NCBI GenBank assembly: GCA_028289445.1
Contig: JANQPO010000017.1
Location: forward strand, 543,537 to 607,536
Source of the DNA: Tepidamorphaceae bacterium
Lineage (GTDB): Bacteria; Pseudomonadota; Alphaproteobacteria; Rhizobiales; JAKSCL01
Reading direction: 5' to 3'
DNA length: 64,000 nucleotides
A program made the position numbers and the translations under genes. Shown here one piece after another: positions 25,865-34,646 of the stretch (position 1 is its first letter; each line of letters starts with the position of its first letter). The notes beneath the pieces are model-generated. The model was given only the letters and a program-made list of their open reading frames with translations. It did not search any database and had not been told where the DNA came from.

Positions 25865-27280
25865 ATGTCGTCTTTCACACGGATGCGCGCAGCACTCATG
25901 GTTTCGGCCGTTGCCGTTTCAACCAGTCTCATTGCGAGCCAAGCCTATTCCGGCGGTTTTGCCATTCGCGAACAGAGCACGCAATTCCAGGGGATGTCGT
26001 TTGCCGGAAGCGCGGCCGGGGGATCGAGCCCGTCATCGATGTTCTGGAACCCAGCGACGGTCACGCAGCACAACGGGATAACAACCGAATCCAACATGGC
26101 GTTGATCTTGCCGCGATCGACTATCGATGTGGATGCGGCGACAACGCCAGCTCTGGGAACGACATTGCCGCCACTGCCGATCCTGCCGGCGGACGATAGC
26201 GACATCGGTCATCCGGCTCTCGTGCCGGCGTCCTACACAGCGGTTCAGCTCAACGACCACATCTATTTCGGCCTTGGGATCAGCAGCCCGTTCGGCCTGG
26301 CGAACGAAGCGGATTCCGATTACGCCGGGCGGTTTCACGGGATCGAGGGCAATCTCTTGACCATCAACTTCAATCCCGTGGTCGGCTTCCGCTTCAATGA
26401 CTATTTCTCTGCCGCCGTTGGCGTGCAGGCAATGTATGGACAGGCCAAGCTGACCCAACAAACCCGTACGGCAACGTTGATCGGACCGGCTGCCGTGCCG
26501 ATCGACGCGATCTCGGAGCTTGAAGGCGACGGCTGGGGATTTGGGTTGACCGCCGGCATTACGGTCATGCCGACGCCAAACACGACGATCGGTCTCGGCT
26601 ACCGGTCGCAGGTCGACCTTGACCTTGAGGGCGATACTGCCCTGAAGTCCGTCACGCCCCTGGTCGCGGCACCCGTCGCTCGTCGCTTCGCCGTGGTCGA
26701 TATCAAGGCGACGGCCGACCTTCCCGACATCGTTACACTGTCCTTGACCCACAAATTCACGGAGCGCTTCAAGGCGGCGGCGACAGTCGAATGGACGAAC
26801 TGGTCCCGCTTCAAGGAGCTGAAGGTCACTGCGGACGGAAACAGCAACGCTCTGGCTTTGCCGATCGTCGACGGACAGACCTTACAGCTAGTGGAGCAAG
26901 AGTTTGACGACGGCTGGTTTTTCGCAATCGGTGGCGAGTTCTACGCCACTGATCGCGTGATCCTTCGTGGTGGCGCGGCGTATGAGATTTCGCCAGTCAC
27001 CGACAGCCACAGAACGCCGCGGATTCCGGATGCAGATCGCATTTGGCTTTCGGCCGGTGCCACCTATAAGCACAATGAGCGTTTGTCGTTCGACGTTGCC
27101 TACACGCATATCTTCGTCGACGACGGCGACATTAATCTGGCCAACTACAATCAGGCGTCGAATGCTGGGACCGGTGATCGCGCGCTGCTGCGCGCCACGG
27201 CCGAAGACCAATCGGTCGACATCATTTCCGGCGCAGTTCGCTACAAATTCTCAGGCCAGCCAATCCTCATGCGGCGCTGA
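25865..27280 (+). CDS. OmpP1/FadL/TodX family outer-membrane transporter
   Basis: A 471-residue beta-barrel. Signal peptide residues 1-29; the mature protein starts GGFAIREQSTQFQGMSFAGSAAGG, the FadL-type N-terminal plug. Barrel strands alternate throughout (VGFRFNDYFSAAVGVQAMYG, GWGFGLTAGITVMPTPNTTIGLGYRSQVD, FKAAATVEWTNWSRF). FadL channels admit hydrophobic compounds such as long-chain fatty acids or aromatics. It ends KFSGQPILMRR without the usual terminal aromatic. A single gene under a CtrA-type box and with its own terminator. Confidence 0.92.
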   Translation: MSSFTRMRAALMVSAVAVSTSLIASQAYSGGFAIREQSTQFQGMSFAGSAAGGSSPSSMFWNPATVTQHNGITTESNMALILPRSTIDVDAATTPALGTTLPPLPILPADDSDIGHPALVPASYTAVQLNDHIYFGLGISSPFGLANEADSDYAGRFHGIEGNLLTINFNPVVGFRFNDYFSAAVGVQAMYGQAKLTQQTRTATLIGPAAVPIDAISELEGDGWGFGLTAGITVMPTPNTTIGLGYRSQVDLDLEGDTALKSVTPLVAAPVARRFAVVDIKATADLPDIVTLSLTHKFTERFKAAATVEWTNWSRFKELKVTADGNSNALALPIVDGQTLQLVEQEFDDGWFFAIGGEFYATDRVILRGGAAYEISPVTDSHRTPRIPDADRIWLSAGATYKHNERLSFDVAYTHIFVDDGDINLANYNQASNAGTGDRALLRATAEDQSVDIISGAVRYKFSGQPILMRR

Positions 27281-27321
27281 CGAAAAGCGCGTCATACAGG
27301 CGGAGTGGGGGCTTTGCCAGT

Positions 27322-27345
27322 GGGGCCGGTCTTCGGACCGGCCCC
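27322..27345 (+). terminator. Rho-independent terminator after the FadL gene
   Basis: GGGGCCGGTC (27322-27331), loop TTCG, GACCGGCCCC (27336-27345): a perfect 10-bp stem with a stable tetraloop, followed by ATTTGTTT. It stands between two convergent genes and could serve both. Confidence 0.88.
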
Positions 27346-27366
27346 ATTTGTTTCCGGGCGACAACC

Positions 27367-28146
27367 CTAGAACGCCGCGTTGATCAGACCGCCGTCGATG
27401 AGAAGGTTCTGGCCCGTGATATAGCCGGCTTGGGCCGAACACAGATAGGCGCATGCATCGCCGAATTCGCTTGGCTGACCGAACCGCTTGGCGGGAATGA
27501 GGCTTTCACTGGCCGCCACCATGTCGGCAAGGTTGCGACCTTGTTTTTCCGCATTCCATTGGAGATTGCTGCGCAGCCGATCGGTGTCGAAGCGGCCCGG
27601 CAGGATGTTGTTGATGGTGACATTCTTGCCCGTGACGGTGCGGGCGACGCCCGCTAGAAACGCTGTCAATCCCGCGCGCGCTCCACTTGAGAGATCGAGT
27701 CCGGGAATGGGCGCAAGTACCGATGAAGATGTGATATTCACGATCCGTCCGAAGTTTCGGTCGGCCATGCCGTCGATCACCGCTTTGATCATTTCGATCG
27801 GTGTGACCATGTTTTGGGCGACGCCGGCCAGTATCGCGTCCTGATCGAGTTCGCGAAAGTCGCGCATTGGCGGCCCGGCGTTGTTGTTGACGAGAATGTC
27901 GGGGCGAGGGGCAGCGGCGAGGAGTGCGGCGCGTCCTTCTGGTGAGCCGACATCCGCCGCAACGGGGATGACGGTCGACCCAGTCTCGTCGGCAATGGTT
28001 TTGGCTGTCGCTGCAAGGACCGTCTCGTCGCGTCCATTGACGACGACGGTGACGCCTTCTCGCGCGAGTGCTGCGGCGCAGGCCCGCCCTAAGCCGCGGC
28101 TCGATGCGCAAACAATTGCCGTCTTTCCGGCCAGTCCCAGATCCAT
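27367..28146 (-). CDS. SDR-family protein lacking the catalytic Tyr and Lys
   Basis: A 259-residue Rossmann-fold protein of the short-chain dehydrogenase/reductase family. The cofactor loop is ASSRGLGRA (14-22) and the structural NNNAG motif is at 87-91. In a classical SDR the Ser of NITSSS would be followed 13 residues on by Tyr and then Lys; here the stretch reads IPGLDLSSGARAGL, giving Ser153 and Arg157. A wider family with PIPGL-LS-GAR at this place exists, so this is a subfamily trait rather than a mutation. C-terminal YITGQNLLIDGGL is normal. The catalytic role is uncertain. Confidence 0.9.
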   Translation of the reverse strand: MDLGLAGKTAIVCASSRGLGRACAAALAREGVTVVVNGRDETVLAATAKTIADETGSTVIPVAADVGSPEGRAALLAAAPRPDILVNNNAGPPMRDFRELDQDAILAGVAQNMVTPIEMIKAVIDGMADRNFGRIVNITSSSVLAPIPGLDLSSGARAGLTAFLAGVARTVTGKNVTINNILPGRFDTDRLRSNLQWNAEKQGRNLADMVAASESLIPAKRFGQPSEFGDACAYLCSAQAGYITGQNLLIDGGLINAAF

Positions 28147-28199
28147 GTTGTGTCCCCCGGTTAAATGCGGCCATTCGTGGCGTATTACGGCCGAAAAGA

Positions 28200-28225
28200 A
28201 AAGCCCGGGTTCGAACCCGGGCTTT
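28200..28225 (-). terminator. Terminator of the DUF2852 gene
   Basis: A perfect 26-base palindrome: AAAGCCCGGG, centre TTCGAA, CCCGGGCTTT. On the minus strand it is followed by TCTTTTC and lies 32 bases after the DUF2852 stop. The SDR start is on its other side, on the same strand. Confidence 0.85.
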
Positions 28226-28257
28226 CTCTTGTCGTGTCAGGCGAGGGGTGCCAGAAG

Positions 28258-28707
28258 CTAGTCCGACTTCGATCTCGATTTCCGCGTCCGCGGCTTCGTT
28301 TCGGAGACGACTTCCGCATCTTCGGTCGTCGAGCGGTTGGCGCGATTGCGCATGAACCGGTCGAACTCTTCCTTATCCTTGACGCGGCGAAGCTCCTGCA
28401 CGAACTCCTCGAACGCCTGGCGCTCTTCGTCGAGCTTGCGGCGCTCTTCGGCCAGCCGCTGCAACTCAGCCTCGCGATAGTCGTCGAACGCCTGGTTGCC
28501 GGTGCGCGCGTGCCGCGTATACCCACGATAGCTGTGACGGTGCTCGCGGGCTTTCTTGCGCGCCCGCTCTGTGGCGTCGTGCAAGCGATCACCCCACAAG
28601 ATATAGGCCAACATTGCCAGACCGAGCGGCCAGAACACGATGAAGCCCAAAATCATCAGGCCGATCGACATCGGGGACCATTCCGGACGGATTGCACAGT
28701 TGGTCAT
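28258..28707 (-). CDS. DUF2852 membrane protein
   Basis: A 149-residue protein: one N-terminal membrane helix (SIGLMILGFIVFWPLGLAMLAYILWG, about 14-39), then a highly charged coiled-coil (residues about 70-120, RLAEERRKLDEERQAFEEFVQELRRV) with FDRFMRNR, and a disordered basic tail. This layout is DUF2852, common in Hyphomicrobiales and relatives, of unknown function. Single gene with its own terminator. Confidence 0.88.
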   Translation of the reverse strand: MTNCAIRPEWSPMSIGLMILGFIVFWPLGLAMLAYILWGDRLHDATERARKKAREHRHSYRGYTRHARTGNQAFDDYREAELQRLAEERRKLDEERQAFEEFVQELRRVKDKEEFDRFMRNRANRSTTEDAEVVSETKPRTRKSRSKSD

Positions 28708-28900
28708 AGGTGCCTTTCTCCTTTTCCAAGACCCACTTCACATGGGTGTGAGCGACGGGCGGTTCAAGAAAGTTCGGCGGATTTTCGCTGTTGACGGAGA
28801 CGATCTTCCGTTGGGGAAAATCTAAATTGCGAAGCTAAAACAGATGTTTACGAAAAAGTGCCTATTTTAGGGCTTGCCACAATTTTGCGTTCTTTACAGG

Positions 28901-28918
28901 GTGTCATAAATTCGCAAT
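28901..28918 (+). promoter_or_regulatory. Pho-box-like site before the phosphoesterase gene
   Basis: GTGTCATAAATTCGCAAT. Against the 18-base Pho-box consensus the first eleven positions match except the first base, while the second half-repeat is poor (G, A and T kept). It is about 85-100 bases upstream of the start. It could mark PhoB control of the plcP-agt unit; weak on sequence alone. Confidence 0.3.
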
Positions 28919-29002
28919 GCGGCAGGCGCAAACGTCGCGTAAAGAGAGTGAAAGTGAGTCGGCTGAATGCGTTGGCATGACTCGCGGCAAAGGATTACGG
29001 CA

Positions 29003-29812
29003 GTGCAGGACGCCAGGAGCGGCACGTCTTACCGGACTTTGTTTTTGTCCGATTTCCACCTTGGCATGCGTGGCGTCCAGGCCGAGTTCCTGCTCGACTT
29101 TCTCGATGTCCATGATGCCGAAACGATCTATCTGATTGGCGATATCGTCGATGGCTGGCGGCTCAGGCGGAACTGGTATTGGCCACAGTCGCACAATGAC
29201 GTCGTTCAAAAGCTGCTTTCTAAGGCGCGCAAAGGCACTCGGATCGTCTACATCCCCGGCAATCATGACGAGATGCTGCGCGAGTATTGCGGCAACAATT
29301 TCGGGGCCGTGGAGCTAAAGAAGAACGACATTCATGAACTGGCTGATGGGCGCCGGTTTCTCATCATGCATGGCGATGAGTTCGATGTTGTCGTGCGCCA
29401 TGCCCGCTGGTTGGCGCTTTTGGGGGACTGGGCTTATCGGGTTACGATCGCGTTCAACGTTCAGGTCAACCGTGTGCGCAGGCGCCTCGGTTTCCAATAT
29501 TGGTCGCTTTCGGCTTGGGCGAAGGTGAAGGTCAAGAATGCCGTCAACTATATCGGTGAGTTCGAGTCGGCGCTATCGGCGGAAGCGGCGCGCCACGGTG
29601 TGGACGGCGTCATTTGCGGACATATCCACCATCCGGCCGACATGACCATGCCGAGCGGTATCCACTACATCAACACCGGCGACTGGGTGGAAAGCTGCAC
29701 GGCGGTCGTCGAACACCCAGACGGTCGGCTTGAGGTGGTGCGCTGGGCCGACCGGGTCGGCGCGGCCCAGAAACAGGCCGCTGAGTTCATCCGTGTCGTT
29801 CAAGCCGCCTGA
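29003..29812 (+). CDS. plcP: Calcineurin-like phosphoesterase, PlcP-type phospholipase C
   Basis: About 269 residues from the GTG at 29003, which has AAAGGA (28989-28994) at good spacing; an in-frame ATG at 28967 would add 12 residues but has a poorer site. All metallophosphoesterase motifs are present: LFLSDFHLG, IGDIVDGWRL, IPGNHDE, MHGDEFD, CGHIHHP. Such proteins are often named UDP-2,3-diacylglucosamine diphosphatase (LpxH-like), but this length, the motifs and the directly following glycosyltransferase match PlcP, which cleaves phospholipid head groups under phosphate limitation. The product diacylglycerol would feed Agt. LpxH-like activity remains the alternative. Confidence 0.75.
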   Translation: MQDARSGTSYRTLFLSDFHLGMRGVQAEFLLDFLDVHDAETIYLIGDIVDGWRLRRNWYWPQSHNDVVQKLLSKARKGTRIVYIPGNHDEMLREYCGNNFGAVELKKNDIHELADGRRFLIMHGDEFDVVVRHARWLALLGDWAYRVTIAFNVQVNRVRRRLGFQYWSLSAWAKVKVKNAVNYIGEFESALSAEAARHGVDGVICGHIHHPADMTMPSGIHYINTGDWVESCTAVVEHPDGRLEVVRWADRVGAAQKQAAEFIRVVQAA

Positions 29813-29830
29813 CGATCGGACGATGCATCC

Positions 29831-30865
29831 ATGAAAGTCCTCATCGCAAGCGATGCCTGGCATCCCCAGGTCAACGGTGTTGTGCGTGTCTTTGAGCGGT
29901 TAATCGAGGACGTCAAGGCGTTCGGCGCTGAGATCGATGTCATGGGTCCGGCGGAGTGGGCGAATGTTCCGCTTCCAACCTACTCAGAAATCAAGCTGGC
30001 GCTGTGTACGCAAGCAAGTGTCGGCAAGAAGATCGAGGCGCGGGCGCCCGATTTTATCCATATCGCGACGGAAGGGCCGGTCGGCTACCGCACGGCGCAA
30101 TACTGCCGCGCGAACGGCATCCCCTATACGACCAGCTACCACACCAAGTTTCCGGAGTATGTCCGCGCCCGTTTGCCGGTGCCGATCACCTGGTCGTACG
30201 CCTATCTCCGGCGGCTTCACAATGGCGGCAAGGGTACTATGGTCACCAATCACTCGCTCAAGCGGGAATTGGAGGCGCGCGATTTCAAGAACGTCGTGAT
30301 CTGGTCGCGCGGCGTCGATTGTGCGCAGTATCGGCCCATGGAGCGCAATGTTCTCGATTTGCCGCGCCCGATTTTTCTCTACGTCGGACGCGTCGCGGTC
30401 GAGAAAAACCTGGACGCCTTCTTATCCCTCGATCTGCCGGGCACGAAAGTCGTCACGGGTACGGGTCCGCAGCTCGATTCACTGAAATCCCGCTATCCGG
30501 ACGTCGTTTTCACGGGGCTGAAGACCGGCGACGATCTGGTCGCCATTTACTCATCCGCGGACGCATTCGTTTTTCCGTCGAAGACCGACACATTTGGCAT
30601 GGTGCTTTTGGAGGCTTTGGCCTGTGGGCTTCCAGTCGCCGCCTATCCGGTAACTGGGCCACGCGATGTCGTTGGCACGTCAGGATGCGGTGTGCTGAGC
30701 GAGGATCTGCGGGAAGCGGCACTCGGTGCGCTCGAGATTTCGCGCGAGGCTTGCCGCGCCTATGCCCAGACCCATTCGCTGAGCCGGTCAGCCTGCGATT
30801 TCCTCAACAATGTCCGTGTTGCCCACGGCCAGACGCCGCTCGTTGCCACCGTTGACGCAGCTTAG
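29831..30865 (+). CDS. agt: GT4 glycosyltransferase, Agt-like glycolipid synthase
   Basis: A 344-residue GT-B fold glycosyltransferase. N-terminal VLIASDAWHPQVNGVVRVFERL and TEGPVGYRTAQYCRANGIPYTTSYHTKFPEYV; C-terminal FLYVGRVAVEKNLDAFL, and the nucleotide-sugar motif FPSKTDTFGMVLLEALACGLPV, in which Asp replaces the first Glu of the usual E-x7-E. It begins 19 bases after plcP. In marine and rhizobial bacteria this gene, Agt, glycosylates diacylglycerol to mono-glycosyl lipids replacing phospholipids. Assignment relies on the neighbour. Confidence 0.78.
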   Translation: MKVLIASDAWHPQVNGVVRVFERLIEDVKAFGAEIDVMGPAEWANVPLPTYSEIKLALCTQASVGKKIEARAPDFIHIATEGPVGYRTAQYCRANGIPYTTSYHTKFPEYVRARLPVPITWSYAYLRRLHNGGKGTMVTNHSLKRELEARDFKNVVIWSRGVDCAQYRPMERNVLDLPRPIFLYVGRVAVEKNLDAFLSLDLPGTKVVTGTGPQLDSLKSRYPDVVFTGLKTGDDLVAIYSSADAFVFPSKTDTFGMVLLEALACGLPVAAYPVTGPRDVVGTSGCGVLSEDLREAALGALEISREACRAYAQTHSLSRSACDFLNNVRVAHGQTPLVATVDAA

Positions 30866-32355
30866 CTGAAAAATGCGATCTTGCGGCCGTTCGACCACGC
30901 GTTGACGGCTTTCAGACTGGCTTTAACGACCGTATCCCGTCCATCGGGCTCGGCCTCGGTGTCATCGGCGTCGTTGCTGGGTGCGTCAGTGGGCGATGCT
31001 TCCGCCGTCGCCGCTACTGGAAGAGGCTCCACATTGCTGCCTACGTTGGGTTGAGGCGTGGCTTCGACGGTTTCGACAACCGGACCACCATCGGCTGGAC
31101 CTTCGCTTTCATCCTGCGGCGTAACAGCGGTCGGCTCTGGCTCTTCCAACGATGGGGTGTCCTCGGTCGCGGTCGAGGCGGCGCTCTGCGTGCGAGCCAA
31201 CTCCGCATCGATCGCATCCTCCAGTCCGGCGAGCGCACTCTCGACCCTTGGGTCCAGCGGTTCATCGGGCAAATCGTCATAGGCCGTGACCGTCTCGGGC
31301 GCCACGGGCGGTGGATAACTCGGTGCGACCGGGGCCGATTCAGCGGAATCTGCGGCGATCTCGGACGTGTCGGCGTGCGATTCCGCGTCGGAATCCATGA
31401 ATTCCGGGTCGTTGGCAGGCGCTGATGGATCATTTTCGGTTGGCGCAAACGGTTGCGCGTCTGAATCGTCCTCCTGAGCGCTGTTTTCCACAGCCTCGAG
31501 CTGCGTTTTGCCCCGAGCCTGGAGCGCATTCCAGTCCGGAACCGGTTTGTTGGGATCGTAAGGCGGCGGCGGAGGCAGCACGGCGGGCGCCTCGGTTTCG
31601 GTGACGGCGTCGGTCAGAGTCGTGTCCGGTTCGACAGCATGCTGTACCCCGGATGACGGATCGTCGTCCTCAGACGCAGACGAAGCCGCCGCGCCCATGA
31701 TCTCTGCCGGCAGCGCATCTTCCGCTGCTGCGGCCTCGTCGCTGATCGATGCATCGAAATCGATCTCGGCGTTTTCGTCTGTGCCAGCGTCAGGCTGTGT
31801 CGGCAGATACGGGCCCAGAACGTCGACCAGGCGTGAATCCACGAATTTCACGAGTTCTGTCGCTGTTTGCATGTGATCGCTGACCAGATCGTGTGACGAG
31901 CAGCCCGTAAAAATCGCGGTTGCGTGACGGTCAAGCGTCTCGCAGACGGTCTCCTCGGCGCCTTCCTCGCGCATGGTCCAGGCCAGTTCCTGAATGGCGA
32001 GCGCGGCGCTTAGAATGCCAGCCGACGCGGATTTAGCCGCGTTGGCCATCGAGACTGCGTTGCCGTCCTCGCCGATCACACCCATTCTCATCGTATCGAG
32101 GTCTGACTTGGCCTGCGCGAATGCGTCGCGGATCTCGATCAAGGCCGCCTGATAACGGTTAGCGGCGGCCTCGTCGTTGTCGTCCTGTGGCTCAAGCCGC
32201 GAAAGAGCATCAAGGATCACATCGGTTTCGGCGGTGCGATTACGCTGCGCATGTTCGTGCAAAAACAGCCGACCGCGCTCCGTCGCCGCGATCGTTGCTT
32301 CGATCTCGTCGTACTCGCGCTTTGTCAGGGTTTGATCTGTCGAATGATCAGCCAT
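30862..32355 (-). CDS. Large acidic protein with a CheZ-like motif
   Basis: About 497 residues from the ATG at 32355 (MADHSTDQTLTKREYDEIE); another ATG is at 32385. The N-terminal 190 residues are helical. They begin with EYDEIEATIAATERGRLFLHEHAQRNR, a stretch known from uncharacterised alphaproteobacterial proteins, and include CSSHDLVSDHMQTATELVKFVDSRL (about 152-176). This resembles the CheZ phosphatase helix (F-QDLTGQ-I), but has Asp where CheZ has its catalytic Gln. The remaining 300 residues are disordered, rich in Asp, Glu, Pro and Ala. The terminal 20 (VNAWSNGRKIAFFS) look conserved. It converges with agt, sharing 4 bases. Confidence 0.7.
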   Translation of the reverse strand: MADHSTDQTLTKREYDEIEATIAATERGRLFLHEHAQRNRTAETDVILDALSRLEPQDDNDEAAANRYQAALIEIRDAFAQAKSDLDTMRMGVIGEDGNAVSMANAAKSASAGILSAALAIQELAWTMREEGAEETVCETLDRHATAIFTGCSSHDLVSDHMQTATELVKFVDSRLVDVLGPYLPTQPDAGTDENAEIDFDASISDEAAAAEDALPAEIMGAAASSASEDDDPSSGVQHAVEPDTTLTDAVTETEAPAVLPPPPPYDPNKPVPDWNALQARGKTQLEAVENSAQEDDSDAQPFAPTENDPSAPANDPEFMDSDAESHADTSEIAADSAESAPVAPSYPPPVAPETVTAYDDLPDEPLDPRVESALAGLEDAIDAELARTQSAASTATEDTPSLEEPEPTAVTPQDESEGPADGGPVVETVEATPQPNVGSNVEPLPVAATAEASPTDAPSNDADDTEAEPDGRDTVVKASLKAVNAWSNGRKIAFFS

Positions 32356-32497
32356 TTCTTGCCCGTACGCTACGCTCGCGGCCACAATGCCATGTCATAA
32401 TCGGGCTGCAAGGTCTATACTGCGTGTTCCGCGCGACGATGACAAGCAGTGCGCGAAATCTAGCCCGCCGGCTGCCATTGTCCAGGAGCGCACGCTC

Positions 32498-33706
32498 GTG
32501 TCGCCATTCTCCGTTAGAGTGTCGGTATTTTTCGCGGCGTATTTCCTCGTCGTAGGGGTCTACCTGCCGTACTTCCCGGTTTGGCTGGAGGCCAAGGGCC
32601 TGAGCGCGCGCGATATCGGCATCTTGATCGCTCTTCCCATGGTCATGCGCGTGGTCTTTACGCCGCTGATGGCGGTGGCGGCGGGTCGTTTTGCCCTTTT
32701 GACACGCGCTATCGCCGTGTTTTCCGTGCTTGGCGCGCTGCCGATGGTTGCGCTTCTCGTTGTCGACGAATTCTGGGCGATCTTTGTCGTCATTGGCGTG
32801 TCCGCTTTGTTCTGGAACCCGACGTTACCGTTGGCGGAGGCACTTACGCTCGCTGGTGTACGGCGCGGGTCTGTGTCCTATGGGCAAATGCGGCTTTGGG
32901 GCTCGTGGAGCTTTATCGCGGCGACGATTGTCGGCGGCTGGCTTCTTGTCCGCCTCGATCCCGAGGACACGGCCATCATCATTGTCGCGTGCTTTGTGCT
33001 TTGTGTCGCCGCCGCACTTTGGCTCCGCGAACCCGATCGACGGGCCGATGCACCGCCGGTGGCGCAATCGTCGAGCCTGAAGGACACGGCACGCCTATTC
33101 GCCGTGAAACCCTTGATTTTTGCTCTCGTCGCCGCGGCTCTGGTCCAAGCGTCACACGGTGTTCTTTACACCTTCGGCTCGGTGCACTGGGCGGCCGCCG
33201 GGATAGGGTATGGCACCATCGGATGGCTTTGGGCGATTGGCGTGCTCGCCGAGATCGCACTTTTCGCCATATCAGGGCCGGCAGGGCGCGCTTTCGGCGC
33301 CTTTGGTCTCATCTTACTAGGCGGGATTGCCGGTGTGATCCGATGGGGTGCGTTCGGTCTCGATCCGACGCTGCCGGCTCTCGTCCTGCTGCAAGTGCTG
33401 CACGGTTTTACGTTCGGCGCGGCGCATCTGGGCTTGATCCAGATGATTGCAGCGGCGGTGCCCGAGCGCCATGCCGCGGCCGCACAGGCGCTCTATTTCA
33501 CCGTTGGCGGCCTGACCCTTGGGTTGGCGACCTATGTCTCGGGCGATCTTTATGGCGCGCTGTTCGCACAAGCCTACTGGGCCATGGCGGGTCTGGCACT
33601 GGCAGGCGGTGCGATTGCAGGCTTAGGTGCGATCATGTTTCCGGCGATAGATCAGCGGCTTAGCCCCAAAGCGCCGCCGCCGGCGGAAGAAGCGTCGATC
33701 CGTTGA
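32498..33706 (+). CDS. MFS transporter (HcaT/MFS_1-like)
   Basis: About 402 residues from the GTG at 32498, which has AGGAG (32484-32488); the longer frame from 32387 crosses the promoter region. Twelve membrane helices. The opening VSVFFAAYFLVVGVYLPYFPVWLEAKGLSARDIGILIALP is typical of the MFS_1-like group that includes the 3-phenylpropionate and nucleoside permeases. Substrate unknown. Its 3' end overlaps the convergent dgcA gene by 47 bases. Confidence 0.85.
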   Translation: MSPFSVRVSVFFAAYFLVVGVYLPYFPVWLEAKGLSARDIGILIALPMVMRVVFTPLMAVAAGRFALLTRAIAVFSVLGALPMVALLVVDEFWAIFVVIGVSALFWNPTLPLAEALTLAGVRRGSVSYGQMRLWGSWSFIAATIVGGWLLVRLDPEDTAIIIVACFVLCVAAALWLREPDRRADAPPVAQSSSLKDTARLFAVKPLIFALVAAALVQASHGVLYTFGSVHWAAAGIGYGTIGWLWAIGVLAEIALFAISGPAGRAFGAFGLILLGGIAGVIRWGAFGLDPTLPALVLLQVLHGFTFGAAHLGLIQMIAAAVPERHAAAAQALYFTVGGLTLGLATYVSGDLYGALFAQAYWAMAGLALAGGAIAGLGAIMFPAIDQRLSPKAPPPAEEASIR

Positions 33707-34646
33707 ACTCAAGAGGGGTAATGCGGTCGTCCTTCAAGAGCAGCGGTCCGTCGAGATCGACAATGCTGGCATACTGCGCGACCAGTAGCGCCGGCGCCAT
33801 CGCCAGCGACGTGCCGAGCATGCATCCGACCATGATCGTGAAATTGCGCTCAATCGCCTTCTCGGCAAGTGCTAGGGCCTCCGTCAGGCCGCCGGTCTTG
33901 TCGAGCTTGATGTTGATCGCGTCATAGCGGCCGGAGAGCACCGGTAGCGACGCGCGATCGTGCGCGCTTTCATCGGCACACACGGGCACGGGACGATCGA
34001 TGCGGTCAAGAATGCGGTCCTGCCCGGCCGGCAAGGGTTGTTCGACAAGGAGAACATCGGCTTCGGCACAGGCCTTCAGCAGGTCTTCGAGCTGATCTTC
34101 CGGCCAAGCCTCGTTGGCGTCGACGATCAAATCGGCACGCGGCACGGTATCGCGTATGGCGGCGATCCGCTCGCGATCGCCTTCGCCGCCAAGCTTAATC
34201 TTCAAGAGCGGATAGTCGGCCGCAGCCTCAGTGGCCTTCACCATGTCCGCAACGCTCGCCAGACTGATCGTGTAGGCCGTGGTGACTGGGCGCGGCGCCG
34301 GAAGACCGGCCAACGTCCAGGCGCGCTTCCCCTGGCGTTTGGCCTCGAAGTCCCAGATCGCGCAGTCAAGCGCGTTGCGGGCGGCGCCGGCCGGCATTGC
34401 GGATTGAAGCTCTGTCCGCGTGATCCGACCGGCGGCTATCTCCGGGGCAATCGTGTCGATTGCCGCCTTTACGCCGCTCGGTGTCTCGTCATAGCGCGGG
34501 TAGGGGACGCATTCCCCCCGACCGGTATAGACCCCATCGCTGATCTCGGCGACCACGACGATCGCTTCGGTCTTGGTTCCACGCGATATCGAAAACGCGC
34601 CGGCGATCGGCCAGCTTTCAATCGTCGCGGTGACGGCAAGGCTCAT
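33660..34646 (-). CDS. dgcA: N-acetyl-D-glutamate racemase, enolase superfamily
   Basis: A 328-residue enolase-superfamily protein, usually named L-Ala-D/L-Glu (dipeptide) epimerase. The catalytic lysine motif is LLKIKLGG (KxK), metal ligands are IVDANEAW, VEQPLP and CADES, and the second lysine is NIKLDKTGG. Immediately after a DUF1611/DgcN gene with a 4-base ATGA overlap it matches DgcA, which turns N-acetyl-D-glutamate into the L form. Dipeptide epimerase activity is the alternative. Confidence 0.85.
   Translation of the reverse strand: MSLAVTATIESWPIAGAFSISRGTKTEAIVVVAEISDGVYTGRGECVPYPRYDETPSGVKAAIDTIAPEIAAGRITRTELQSAMPAGAARNALDCAIWDFEAKRQGKRAWTLAGLPAPRPVTTAYTISLASVADMVKATEAAADYPLLKIKLGGEGDRERIAAIRDTVPRADLIVDANEAWPEDQLEDLLKACAEADVLLVEQPLPAGQDRILDRIDRPVPVCADESAHDRASLPVLSGRYDAINIKLDKTGGLTEALALAEKAIERNFTIMVGCMLGTSLAMAPALLVAQYASIVDLDGPLLLKDDRITPLEFNGSTLLPPAAALWG

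Noticed and set aside
28200..28225. GGGTTCGAACCC resembling a tRNA T-arm
   Set aside because: It is the centre of a perfect palindromic terminator; no D-arm or anticodon arm lies upstream.
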